A stretch of 36,285 bases of DNA, taken from a virus. The translations under genes were made by a program, and so were the position numbers. Location: positions 1-36,285 of the IMG/VR virus record IMGVR_UViG_3300013094_000139; one strand, 5' to 3'. This document shows, one piece after another, positions 27,876-36,172 of the stretch. The notes below the pieces were generated by a model. That model did not search any database and was not told the origin of the DNA. It was given only the letters and a program-made list of their open reading frames with translations. Position 1 is the first letter of the stretch, and every line of letters starts with the position of its first letter.

Positions 27876-28495
27876 TGAGTAAACTAAATATCCCCCTGTC
27901 AATCGAGGGCTTTTTGAAAGTCTATGATCCAAACAGTAAAGAAGTTTTTTATGATGGGCACAATGCTATTCACTATGAGAATATCAGCATAGCCATTGCA
28001 AATGCACTTAGTAATCGCGGTCAAGGGACTATTTTTCAAATGGCTTTTGGTAACGGTGGCAGTAGTGTAGACCAAACCGGTATTATTACATATTTACCAA
28101 CCAATACAACTGGTCAAAATGCTAGTTTGTATAATCAAACATATACAAAAATTGTTGATGACACAAATATCTTAAATGATAATCCAGTAAGAAATAAAAT
28201 GACAGTAACACATACCAGTGGTAAAGTTTATACTGATATTGTTGTCAATTGTTTATTGGATTACGGTGAGCCTGCAGGGCAACAAGCCTTTGATAACGGG
28301 ACATTATTGCAAAGTGATTATGTCTTTGATGAGTTGGGTTTATTAGGTACATATGGGTTAGATAGCAACGGAAATGAATTAACTACATTACTAACACATG
28401 TGATTTTTCATCCAGTGCAAAAGAGTTTAAACAGACAAATTCAAATTGATTATACAGTTCGCATACAAAGCTTGACGAACTTGATCACAATTTAA
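27875..28495 (+). CDS. Conserved virion structural protein of T4-like marine phages (206 aa)
   Basis: The sequence carries motifs I recognise from a widespread uncharacterised structural protein of cyanophage- and pelagiphage-type myoviruses: LKVYDPNSKEVFYDGHNAIH, then QMAFGNGGSSVDQTGIITYL, NCLLDYGEPAGQQAFDN, YVFDELGL, and near the end LLTHVIFHPVQKSLNRQIQI. The length is typical and all blocks are in order, so it appears intact. It sits between the giant baseplate protein and the fibre genes, which suggests a baseplate periphery or fibre-connector role. That is inference from position. The start overlaps the upstream stop and has GAGG at 27862-27865. Confidence 0.8.
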   Translation: MSKLNIPLSIEGFLKVYDPNSKEVFYDGHNAIHYENISIAIANALSNRGQGTIFQMAFGNGGSSVDQTGIITYLPTNTTGQNASLYNQTYTKIVDDTNILNDNPVRNKMTVTHTSGKVYTDIVVNCLLDYGEPAGQQAFDNGTLLQSDYVFDELGLLGTYGLDSNGNELTTLLTHVIFHPVQKSLNRQIQIDYTVRIQSLTNLITI

Positions 28496-28503
28496 GATAA
28501 ATA
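28496..28503 (+). promoter_or_regulatory. T4-type late promoter motif GATAAATA before the fibre cluster
   Basis: GATAAATA begins right after the TAA of the 206-aa gene, 24 bases before the next ATG, with GGAG at 28514-28517 between. This spacing suits a late promoter with a short 5' leader, and it would drive the fibre genes. Confidence 0.6.
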
Positions 28504-28527
28504 TAGAAAACGCGGAGTAAAATATAA

Positions 28528-29772
28528 ATGGCTGCATATACAATCGTTAGAAGTAATGGTCAAACATTGACTACTATTCAAGATGGAACAATCAATACGA
28601 CTAGTTCCTCACTAAGTTTATTTGGGCGTAACAGCTCAGGGTATGGTCAAGGATTAGATACAAATCTAATTAGAATGTTGGAAAACTTTAGTAATCCTAC
28701 TCCACCTTCTAATCCAATTCTTGGACAACTTTGGTTCAACACAACACTTAATACACTTAACATTTGCCCAAGAGACGGGGAAAGTAATGCTCTTGCCTGG
28801 ATAACATTAACTAGTACAAATTCAGGCGGCAGTGCAACATTGGGTAATGTTACTGTAACTGGTAACATCACGACCAACAATTTAACAGTAACTAATTCAA
28901 CTAGTACAGATACACTTACTGCTAGATTAGAAACAATCTCAGGAACAGCAACCATAAATGCTGCAATAATTACATCTGGTACAATAGGTGCGTTGACAAC
29001 TACTAATGTTTCAACTGGTGGAACAACAACCGGCGGTATATTAACTGGTGCTTGGACATTATATGGTAACGCAACTGGTGAAGCAACCAATATTGGTTAC
29101 GGTGGTGGTTATGCATTGTATATTAAATCAGGTGATATTGCGTTTGATGCTAGTAGTCTTAATGGCATTAGATGTGATCGTTATATGAATAGTGACGGTA
29201 GTTTATTTAACCCAGCCGGTAGCTATACTAATGCCAATGTATATAATTATCTAACTGGTACAGGTGTAACTCAGTTTACAGGAAATATTGCACCAACTAA
29301 AGTTACTACAAGTCATTTGGCAGGCGGCGGTGATATTAGTGGTACTTGGACATTAACATCAGGCTCAACAATTCAAGCAACATACGCTGACTTGGCAGAA
29401 AGATTTGAAGCAGATACGTTGTATGATGAAGGTACTGTAGTTGAATTAGGTGGTGATAAAGAAATCACTGCCGTAGTAGAAGAACTAAGCGACAGAGTAT
29501 TTGGTGTAGTTAGTAAGAAAGCTGCATACATTATGAATAGCAAAGAAGGCTATACTGATGAAACTCATCCACCGGTTGCACTTAGCGGTCGTGTCCCAGT
29601 TAAAGTCATTGGACAAGTTCGTAAAGGTGATTGGTTAGTTAGTGCAGGAAAAGGCAAGGCTAGATCAGCCGGTTCTAATGAGAAGAATGCATTCAATACT
29701 ATTGGTCGTGCATTATCAAGCAAAGATACGTCAGGTGAGGGTATAGTTACTGCGTTCGTGTCAGTTAAATAA
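28528..29772 (+). CDS. Tail fibre protein with conserved N-terminal anchor and ADLAE-type C-terminal domain
   Basis: 414 aa. The N-terminus (residues 1-95) has the conserved attachment region seen in many T4-like phage fibres: LTTIQDGTINTTSSSLSLFG, GYGQGLDTNLIRMLENF, then PSNPILGQLWFNTT. The middle (about 100-190) is a repetitive Thr/Ser/Gly beta region (TLGNVTVTGNITTNNLTV) typical of a trimeric fibre shaft. The C-terminus (about 288-414) contains TYADLAERFEADTLYDEGTV, RVFGVVSKKAAYIMN, PPVALSGRVPVKVIGQVRKG and DWLVSAGKGKARSA. This resembles the fibre-end domain related to Peptidase_G2-like intramolecular chaperones; whether it cleaves itself cannot be seen here. Start support: late promoter and GGAG. 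Confidence 0.85.
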   Translation: MAAYTIVRSNGQTLTTIQDGTINTTSSSLSLFGRNSSGYGQGLDTNLIRMLENFSNPTPPSNPILGQLWFNTTLNTLNICPRDGESNALAWITLTSTNSGGSATLGNVTVTGNITTNNLTVTNSTSTDTLTARLETISGTATINAAIITSGTIGALTTTNVSTGGTTTGGILTGAWTLYGNATGEATNIGYGGGYALYIKSGDIAFDASSLNGIRCDRYMNSDGSLFNPAGSYTNANVYNYLTGTGVTQFTGNIAPTKVTTSHLAGGGDISGTWTLTSGSTIQATYADLAERFEADTLYDEGTVVELGGDKEITAVVEELSDRVFGVVSKKAAYIMNSKEGYTDETHPPVALSGRVPVKVIGQVRKGDWLVSAGKGKARSAGSNEKNAFNTIGRALSSKDTSGEGIVTAFVSVK

Positions 29773-29781
29773 GGATTTATA

Positions 29782-32700
29782 ATGACCTATCAGTCAAAGT
29801 CATTAGTACAAGCGATTGACTATAATACATTAGTTGGAGCTACAGGTACAGGTACCATATCAGCAACACCAACACCAACTTCTGGAATTGCATACGGTAC
29901 AGACCCGTTACAAACTGTTGATATTTTATCACCGTCTACTTTTAACTTTGCTACAGGCATAGGAGATGCACCCAAAGGTGTTATACTATGGTTACACGGT
30001 GGAACTCAATTTAGTAATCCATGTGATGAGTGGGGCGCAGGTGACAAAACCTTAGAAGCTTCAAACATTTCTAACGTGAACACGCTGGTACAAGCAGGAT
30101 ACTTGGTCATCAATGCAAATTATAGATTGGTTCTACCTAATACACTAGATAGTTCACCTAGTGGAGTGTTCCCTAATAATACATTAGATGTATTAACAAT
30201 AATGAGTTTCTTATTGGTTGATGGACAAGGTCAATCAAAAGCTCCGACTACCAATGATCAAAATGCTTGGGTAAATGCTAGAAACTATGTTAAAAAACAT
30301 GGATTAATGGTTGCAGGTGCAGGTGCAGGTGGGCACTTAGCAATGTTAGGTACATTTGAATTTGCATATGCTAGCAATGGTATATGGCCAAATGCAGTAA
30401 TGAACTTTATGGGACCAATGAATTTGGTATATGATTCAGTTACAAACCCATTGGGAACAGATGCACAGGGTGCAATGAATGTACTTACTGGTTCTAGTTC
30501 AACAGTATTACATAATGCTAGTCCGTACTATAGACGTTCTACATGGGCAAGTGGAATACCTAATTATTTAAACGCTCCTTGCAAATTTTATTTCTGGTAT
30601 AATACAAATGATACATTATTCCCTTCTACTAGTATATTAGGATTTGCTAATGCTTTAGCAACTGATATTCCTAGCAAAGTGTTTATCAATAGTGTTACTG
30701 TAGGTACTGAAACAGCAGGTACAGGTGGTTACCCAACACAATATCTATCAGATCATAATGTATCAGACAATACATTAATACCTAGTGCATTGATAAGTTC
30801 TGCAAAATTATCATTGCCGTTAGCACCCACGTCAACGGTAACTGCAAATACAGTTAATGCAGTATGGGGAACAGGTAACGGTAGCTTAGGGTATGGTCAA
30901 CCATCATTATCTTTAATTGATATCAATCAAGAAATACTTGCACAAGATTGGATTAATCTAATTAATGTTATTAATTATTGTGCAACTGCACAAGGTACTA
31001 CTATATCACCTGCAATTACTTTACCTGTTGCTAACTCATATGCAAGTAAAGTTACTGCGGATCAAAATATTATTTCTGGCTTGTCTTCAATATATACTAA
31101 AAGATTGAATACCTCAAGTCAAGGAACATCTAGTTCTGCAAGTACTGCAACACTTAATAACTCTTGGAATAGTGTAGCAACATTTCAACATGACATAACA
31201 TTCAGTTCAGGTGATCAAGCAAGGTATTTTTTCAATATGGGCGGTCAAATTGCACTGACACTTGCAACACCTAATGGTGCCGGCACAATCAATGGTGATT
31301 TGTACAATCTAGCAAATGCATGCGGTACACTATACTTAAGTAGTGGCACGTGTACTATTAACAATACTGCATTCAATGGTTTTACTAAAGTAGGTGGATC
31401 AGGAACACCATCTAAAATAGTACCAACTGCTGGATACTATGGATTAACCTCAACATATCAAGAAATTTTTAATCAACAAGTAGGAGGAAATGGTCCTACT
31501 GCATCATCTTATGTTAGTATTAGTGCAAAAACAAATGGCACTCAAGATATTAACGGTGATAACGGTACAGTCATTAGCCTACAGATTACTTGGGCAGAAA
31601 TTCCAGCTGGTACTGGTACCGTTACTTCTGGTACATCAACATCAGTTGTAGTTACTCAACCATACTTATTCTCAAACTTTGTACAATCATGGGGCTTACC
31701 AGTTGTAACTTCAACCGCATTAGGTGGGACAACAATAACAGTTGCACAGCCTGCGTTGACGCCTGTTAGCATCAATCCTAATCCAGTGACTGTGGGCGGA
31801 TCTACTACGATTAGCAGTATTGTGTCAAACGCAATTGGTAAAACATGGACAATGACAGTTATAGGTCCGGCTGGTACTAATTTGTCATATAACGGTTCTG
31901 TAACAACGAATCCGCAAACAATCACTCAAAATGTTACAACATCAGTGGTTGATTCAGCAACAGTAACGATTACTTTAAATTCAGGACAAAGTGTTACGGG
32001 TACATTGGTTGTGAACAAAGTTCCAGCCAAAGTATACAACGAAGTAGTATCTTTGCCTACTCCAGTAATAATCAATACTGATTTAGTTATTGGAATTAGC
32101 GGTGGTGCGCCTAGCGACACATGTGTTATTACTGGGTTAGACTATGCCATGAATGCACCTGGCACAAGTATTACAGTAAATTTAGATGTTAATGGTAATG
32201 GTAGTACAACTGTTCCTAGTTATGGTGGACCAACATCACCGTATTCTATTGTAGCTAAACATTTGGGTGCAACATTTAATGTAACATTTACATTTACTAA
32301 CACTACCCATGTAGTTACTAAACCGCTTACAGTTAACGCGGCGGCGGTCCCCCCGTCCCCAACATACCTATTAGCTGCTACTGAAACAACTATTTTACCT
32401 GGACAAAATGTAGAGTTTGTTTTAACAACAACTAATGTACCTGATGGTACATCTTTTCCCTTTACTATTGCATTTTCAACTGGAGTTGGAATTTCTGATT
32501 TTTCCCCAACAATGAGTTTGAATGGGAGTATGGTTGCTGCATCACCAACTGGTAATTTTATAGTTGGTAAAGCTGGCGTATCAGGTGAAGCAAAATTAAT
32601 ATTTGCTACAAGTGCGACTAGTCAAGTTTTTGCTAGTGGTCCAGTTGGAGTAACTGTCACTATAAATGCAAATGCAACACAACCAAAACTAACTGCAAAT

Positions 32701-35055
32701 GCTACTATAGGATCGATATTTAGTAGTGGTCCTAGTGCAACAGTAACAGTTGAAAATGAAAGTATAACTCAATATTTACTTAGTGGTCTTGCAAAACAAT
32801 ATGTACCACAACTAAATGATCCAAATTATGCACCAGGTTGGAACCCCGGTGACCCTGTGTTATTTAAAATATCTCCCGGTTGGGCACTAAATGATTGGCA
32901 CATTGATCTATCAAACTTCTTAGGTGGAACAGATGCAACATTAAGCGTTATATATACTGATGCAATAACAGGAGATATAACACAAAAAGCATTACCTTCT
33001 GCTATTTTTTCAGCCGCAAAAGCGAAAATAGATATTCCGGCAAACAGTCCAATATACACAGATGTGTTGGGAATATCAAATACAAATAGATTTATTTTTT
33101 GCATGGTAGTGATTAACGGTGCAAATAATCCTAATGTACAGAATAATGAAGTATATCCCTATTACTATTATTTTAAAATATCAACCGGGTCACCTACAAA
33201 TACAACTGGTCACTTTGGTGTTAGTGCTGATCCTGAGTTGGCATATTATCCTTGGTATATTAATGGTCCTTATGCAGATGTAGAATATCCATTGGCATTA
33301 TCAGGTATAACCAGTACACCATGGCCCCAGGCTGCATTGAATGTATTAACAGCAGGTGCTACAATTGATTTTGGTTTGTCAGAAATAGTTGCAAATCAAG
33401 CACTACCTAATTTATATATGTATGCAATGGGTGGTAAATATAGTGCAGGCTATACTTGGTCGACTACAGGTATTACATCACCCGGTATTGTTATAACACC
33501 TGGTAGTGCTGGTTATAGACAAAAAATATTAAATATTTCTGGAACGCCTACGGTCGCTGGTGATTTCCAAGGAACAGTAACGGTTACTAGTAATGGAAAA
33601 TCTACAACTGCCAATGTTAAAATACATGTAAAACCAAATGAATCAGCGATAGCTAAAGGAACCGTGATATCAGTAGGTGATAGTGGAACACATATTCTTC
33701 TTGCGTATGGATATCCAGGTGATACTGTAACTGTGTCTGCAACATTTATCGACTCTACCAATAGAAGTTCTCCTATAACACCATCAACTTCTACAATAAC
33801 TCTTGACAATAATGGTTCTTATCTTTACCCTGTGGCAGGATATGGCTCAATTGGTATATTGAACTATCAATTTTCATTCAGCAAATCGGGTACGGTATTA
33901 AGTGTTGGTAACGGTAAAGTAACTGCTATTACAGTACAAGCTGGTTCAGTACCTCCCTCACCAAAATACATATTTAGTATATCACCTGCAAACACAACAC
34001 TATCGGCAGGTCAACAATTTACAATAACTGCTACGGCTATAAATGTTACATATCCAAATACAATCTATTATACACTTTCTGGTGTAAATTCAACTGATGT
34101 ATTGTGGAGTTCTGGTTCATTGTCCGGAACTAATTTAGCATTAAATGGTCCAACTATTTTTCCTGACTCTACACCCATACCAATTAATTTTAACATGGCA
34201 TCTACCTCAGATAGTACAACAAAGACTGCCGTAATCAACTGGTATAGTAGTCCATCACAACAAGACTCATCTACATTATTGGGTAGTATTAACTGGAATA
34301 CTAGTTGGTCTTTAGGCACAACTACTACAACTACACCAAACACAGTTAATTCAGGCACCTCTGTGCCGTCAGTCCCGCCTCTAGCTGATCCACAAGGACA
34401 ATGGAATGTAGTCGATAGCAATAATACACCTTACCCGAATGGTAGCACAATACCACAAAATACACAAATTTATTTCCAATATCTTGGTCCTGCATTTGTT
34501 GATTATACTAGTACTTTCAATGGTAGCCCAGGACCTGGTGGAACTAGCGGTGGTAGAGTTAGACTAGTAAACATTATAGGACCGGTAACATTATCGACCC
34601 CGGGCCCGGTTACATGTACTATCACATATAGTGGATACATTCCACAAACATATAATGCTACTGTAACTGCTGCAGTTTCTGTACCACCAGGAGTAACATT
34701 ACCTAACTATTTTGCGATATCACCTAATTATTTGGTTAAAGGTAATACTGCTACTGCAACAATACAAGGAACACATGATGTTGCGGTAACTGCACACGCA
34801 TCATTTCAGACAGCTGGTCAAGACCCACCTGGAACATCAGTTGGAACAATAAACTTAGGAACTATAGGTACAAATGGTCAATTGTCTTGGACTTCACCGC
34901 AATTGAATTCAGTTGGTACTTGGTATTTCAGCGTTTACTTCGGTGGAACAATTTATACTGTGGATGACGGTAATGGCAATCAGGTACCAGCACAATATGT
35001 TGTGCAGGTATTTAATTCGCAAGCTGATTTGATTGCCGCTACATCATACGGTTAA
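29782..35055 (+). CDS. Large tail fibre/adhesin with an inserted esterase-like (alpha/beta-hydrolase) domain and Ig-like repeats
   Basis: 1757 aa. Residues 1-21 (MTYQSKSLVQAIDYNTLVGA) match the usual anchor of T4-like marine fibre proteins. The usual continuation (NAVWGTGNGSLGYGQ, QDWINLINVINYCA) appears only at residue 359. Between them lies an alpha/beta-hydrolase fold: GVILWLHGGTQF (HGG 72-74), AGYLVINANYRL, GAGAGGHLA (179-187), NTNDTLFP (Asp277) and SDHN (His325). From about 459 to 640 comes the common fibre domain (WNSVATFQHDITFSSGDQAR, FNMGGQIALTL). From about 660 to the end are Ig-like beta domains separated by VPP linkers. Expected role: receptor-binding side fibre. AAGGA at 29771-29775 lies six bases before the ATG, inside the intergenic gap. 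The anchor and fold calls are strong; the biological role of the insert is inferred. Confidence 0.8.
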   Translation: MTYQSKSLVQAIDYNTLVGATGTGTISATPTPTSGIAYGTDPLQTVDILSPSTFNFATGIGDAPKGVILWLHGGTQFSNPCDEWGAGDKTLEASNISNVNTLVQAGYLVINANYRLVLPNTLDSSPSGVFPNNTLDVLTIMSFLLVDGQGQSKAPTTNDQNAWVNARNYVKKHGLMVAGAGAGGHLAMLGTFEFAYASNGIWPNAVMNFMGPMNLVYDSVTNPLGTDAQGAMNVLTGSSSTVLHNASPYYRRSTWASGIPNYLNAPCKFYFWYNTNDTLFPSTSILGFANALATDIPSKVFINSVTVGTETAGTGGYPTQYLSDHNVSDNTLIPSALISSAKLSLPLAPTSTVTANTVNAVWGTGNGSLGYGQPSLSLIDINQEILAQDWINLINVINYCATAQGTTISPAITLPVANSYASKVTADQNIISGLSSIYTKRLNTSSQGTSSSASTATLNNSWNSVATFQHDITFSSGDQARYFFNMGGQIALTLATPNGAGTINGDLYNLANACGTLYLSSGTCTINNTAFNGFTKVGGSGTPSKIVPTAGYYGLTSTYQEIFNQQVGGNGPTASSYVSISAKTNGTQDINGDNGTVISLQITWAEIPAGTGTVTSGTSTSVVVTQPYLFSNFVQSWGLPVVTSTALGGTTITVAQPALTPVSINPNPVTVGGSTTISSIVSNAIGKTWTMTVIGPAGTNLSYNGSVTTNPQTITQNVTTSVVDSATVTITLNSGQSVTGTLVVNKVPAKVYNEVVSLPTPVIINTDLVIGISGGAPSDTCVITGLDYAMNAPGTSITVNLDVNGNGSTTVPSYGGPTSPYSIVAKHLGATFNVTFTFTNTTHVVTKPLTVNAAAVPPSPTYLLAATETTILPGQNVEFVLTTTNVPDGTSFPFTIAFSTGVGISDFSPTMSLNGSMVAASPTGNFIVGKAGVSGEAKLIFATSATSQVFASGPVGVTVTINANATQPKLTANATIGSIFSSGPSATVTVENESITQYLLSGLAKQYVPQLNDPNYAPGWNPGDPVLFKISPGWALNDWHIDLSNFLGGTDATLSVIYTDAITGDITQKALPSAIFSAAKAKIDIPANSPIYTDVLGISNTNRFIFCMVVINGANNPNVQNNEVYPYYYYFKISTGSPTNTTGHFGVSADPELAYYPWYINGPYADVEYPLALSGITSTPWPQAALNVLTAGATIDFGLSEIVANQALPNLYMYAMGGKYSAGYTWSTTGITSPGIVITPGSAGYRQKILNISGTPTVAGDFQGTVTVTSNGKSTTANVKIHVKPNESAIAKGTVISVGDSGTHILLAYGYPGDTVTVSATFIDSTNRSSPITPSTSTITLDNNGSYLYPVAGYGSIGILNYQFSFSKSGTVLSVGNGKVTAITVQAGSVPPSPKYIFSISPANTTLSAGQQFTITATAINVTYPNTIYYTLSGVNSTDVLWSSGSLSGTNLALNGPTIFPDSTPIPINFNMASTSDSTTKTAVINWYSSPSQQDSSTLLGSINWNTSWSLGTTTTTTPNTVNSGTSVPSVPPLADPQGQWNVVDSNNTPYPNGSTIPQNTQIYFQYLGPAFVDYTSTFNGSPGPGGTSGGRVRLVNIIGPVTLSTPGPVTCTITYSGYIPQTYNATVTAAVSVPPGVTLPNYFAISPNYLVKGNTATATIQGTHDVAVTAHASFQTAGQDPPGTSVGTINLGTIGTNGQLSWTSPQLNSVGTWYFSVYFGGTIYTVDDGNGNQVPAQYVVQVFNSQADLIAATSYG
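29845..30855 (+). other. Inserted alpha/beta-hydrolase domain lacking the catalytic serine
   Basis: Residues 22-358 of the fibre. In order: HGG oxyanion motif at 72-74, NYRL at 113-116, a Leu-rich helix, the nucleophile elbow at 179-184, the D-T-L-F-P strand-end at Asp277, and His325. The fold resembles esterases of the BD-FAE/HSL type, where the elbow is G-D-S-A-G-G-H-L-A. Here it reads G-A-G-A-G-G-H-L-A, so the serine position is Gly181 and the preceding Asp is Ala180. Confidence 0.7.
30313..30330 (+). repeat. Perfect GCAGGT x3 tandem repeat at the nucleophile elbow
   Basis: Three head-to-tail copies of GCAGGT encode Ala-Gly-Ala-Gly-Ala-Gly (residues 178-183). They cover exactly the position where the catalytic serine of an active esterase would be. 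Confidence 0.9.
32338..34690 (+). repeat. Ig-like modules joined by VPP linkers in the fibre
   Basis: Three inter-domain linkers share V-P-P: VPPSPTY at residue 856, VPPSPKY at 1390 and VPPGVTLPNY at 1634, each followed by a beta-rich unit beginning with a G-x-(N/Q/T) turn (LPGQNVEFVLTTTN, LSAGQQFTITATAIN, VKGNTATATIQGT). The first two units align best. A fourth proline-rich joint, VPSVPP, lies at about 34361. Confidence 0.55.
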
Positions 35056-35084
35056 TTAATATACATTCAATAACATAATATAAA

Positions 35085-35089
35085 AAGGA
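35085..35089 (+). promoter_or_regulatory. Ribosome-binding site of the Gly-rich adhesin gene
   Basis: AAGGA ten bases before the ATG at 35100, within the 44-base AT-only-looking gap after the large fibre. It fixes the start of the adhesin; no clear late-promoter octamer is present in this gap. Confidence 0.65.
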
Positions 35090-35099
35090 TATAATTTAA

Positions 35100-36140
35100 A
35101 TGACACTTCCATCATCCGGTTCACTATCAATGTCACAAATTAATACCGAAGTAGGTGGTATGAGTCCTGAAGATTTGAACAATTCCAAAGCTCGTACATT
35201 AGCTGGTGTACCTTCTGGACAAATATCATTCAGTCAATTTCGCGGAAAAAGCTCATATACTCCTTCTTTACATGTATTTTATAGTTCAACTGTTTTTCCT
35301 GTACCTGCAGGCGCAAACGGTACACGAATGAAAGTTGCTACTGTGGGCGGTGGTGGTGGAGGCGGAACTGAATTAGGCCTTAAAGGCTTTGATGGTGGTG
35401 GCGGTGGTGGCGGTGGTGCAGTGTATATCAATAGTACCGGCATTACAGTTTATTCAGGAACTTCAATAAGTATTACAGTAGGTGGCGGTGGCACTGGTGC
35501 TGGTTATCGTGCAGGGGTAGGTGGTAATGGAAGTCCTTCATATATATCAATCAATGGATCTATCAGTGGTTCATATGGTGGAGGCGGAGGAGGTGGATTG
35601 GGTTATACTTCAGTATACTGTTCATGTACAGGTGGATATGTATGTTCAGGGGGAAAAATAGCCCCTGGCTCAGCAGGAACCGGTGGTGGTGCAGTAGGAT
35701 ACTATGGTCCTAATCCGGGGGGTGGAGTTTCAAGTACAGGTGTAGATCAATTAGGTGGAGGTTCGTTGTATGGTTATCCCGGCGGAAGTAGTATTGATAA
35801 CTACTCAGCGGGCGGAGGCGGAGCCGGTAGTGCCGGCTTAACCGGATACGGTGCAGGTGGTAATGGAGGCACGGGGGTATACATAAGTTTTGCCGGCGTT
35901 TATGCTGGTGGCGGAGGCGGAGCCGGCGGCCCTGTATACTGTAACGGAAAACCTGCAGGTGCAGGAGGAACAGGTGGCGGTGGTACTGGTGGTTTATCAT
36001 CTTATGGTACAGGGTATACAGGTACAGCCGGTTCATATGGATCTGGTGGAGGTGGTGGCGGAGGCGGAGCCGGTAATTCCGGGTCTAACGGTGGTTCCGG
36101 GGGAGCAGGCGGTCAAGGTGCAGTATACCTGTATTTATAG
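35100..36140 (+). CDS. Glycine-rich tail fibre adhesin
   Basis: 346 aa. The N-terminus (LPSSGSLSMSQINTEVGGMS, ARTLAGVPSGQISFSQFRGK) is the conserved attachment region common to many phage fibre-tip proteins. Residues about 55-75 (HVFYSSTVFPVPAGANGTRM) lead into a Gly-rich domain that fills the rest: runs of up to eight glycines alternate with short variable segments. This layout resembles gp38-type adhesins of T-even phages and the GGGG-rich phage tip domains, where glycine runs pack as polyglycine-II helices and the loops between contact the receptor. Four cysteines lie in the loops: three in SVYCSCTGGYVCSGG and one in GPVYCNGK. Three exact 17-bp repeats lie in the 3' third. AAGGA supports the start. 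The receptor is unknown. Confidence 0.8.
   Translation: MTLPSSGSLSMSQINTEVGGMSPEDLNNSKARTLAGVPSGQISFSQFRGKSSYTPSLHVFYSSTVFPVPAGANGTRMKVATVGGGGGGGTELGLKGFDGGGGGGGGAVYINSTGITVYSGTSISITVGGGGTGAGYRAGVGGNGSPSYISINGSISGSYGGGGGGGLGYTSVYCSCTGGYVCSGGKIAPGSAGTGGGAVGYYGPNPGGGVSSTGVDQLGGGSLYGYPGGSSIDNYSAGGGGAGSAGLTGYGAGGNGGTGVYISFAGVYAGGGGGAGGPVYCNGKPAGAGGTGGGGTGGLSSYGTGYTGTAGSYGSGGGGGGGGAGNSGSNGGSGGAGGQGAVYLYL
35811..36073 (+). repeat. Three exact 17-bp direct repeats GGCGGAGGCGGAGCCGG
   Basis: Copies at 35811-35827, 35910-35926 and 36057-36073, all in the same frame and encoding GGGGAG or the equivalent with an extra Gly. They are far more GC-rich than the surrounding genes, which mostly use GGT and GGA for glycine. 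Confidence 0.9.
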
Positions 36141-36172
36141 CGCATTTAAATTAATAACAAAGGAAAAATACT

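Noticed and set aside
28647-29090. A 147-codon reverse-strand frame inside the first fibre gene
   Set aside because: It mirrors the Thr/Val/Gly-repetitive shaft; the translation is low complexity (Val/Pro/Leu) with no ribosome site.
30301-30345. GAGAGG as a nucleotide-binding P-loop
   Set aside because: There is no following K-S/T, and the surrounding order (HGG, NYRL, Asp, His) fits an alpha/beta hydrolase elbow.
35090-35095. TATAAT as a host-type -10 promoter before the adhesin
   Set aside because: It ends four bases before the ATG, leaving no leader, has no clear -35 partner, and overlaps the region just after the ribosome site.
35380-36120. Collagen-like or CRISPR-like repeats in the last large gene
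   Set aside because: The glycines do not follow G-x-y spacing, and the short DNA repeats are in-frame coding repeats of uneven spacing without spacers.
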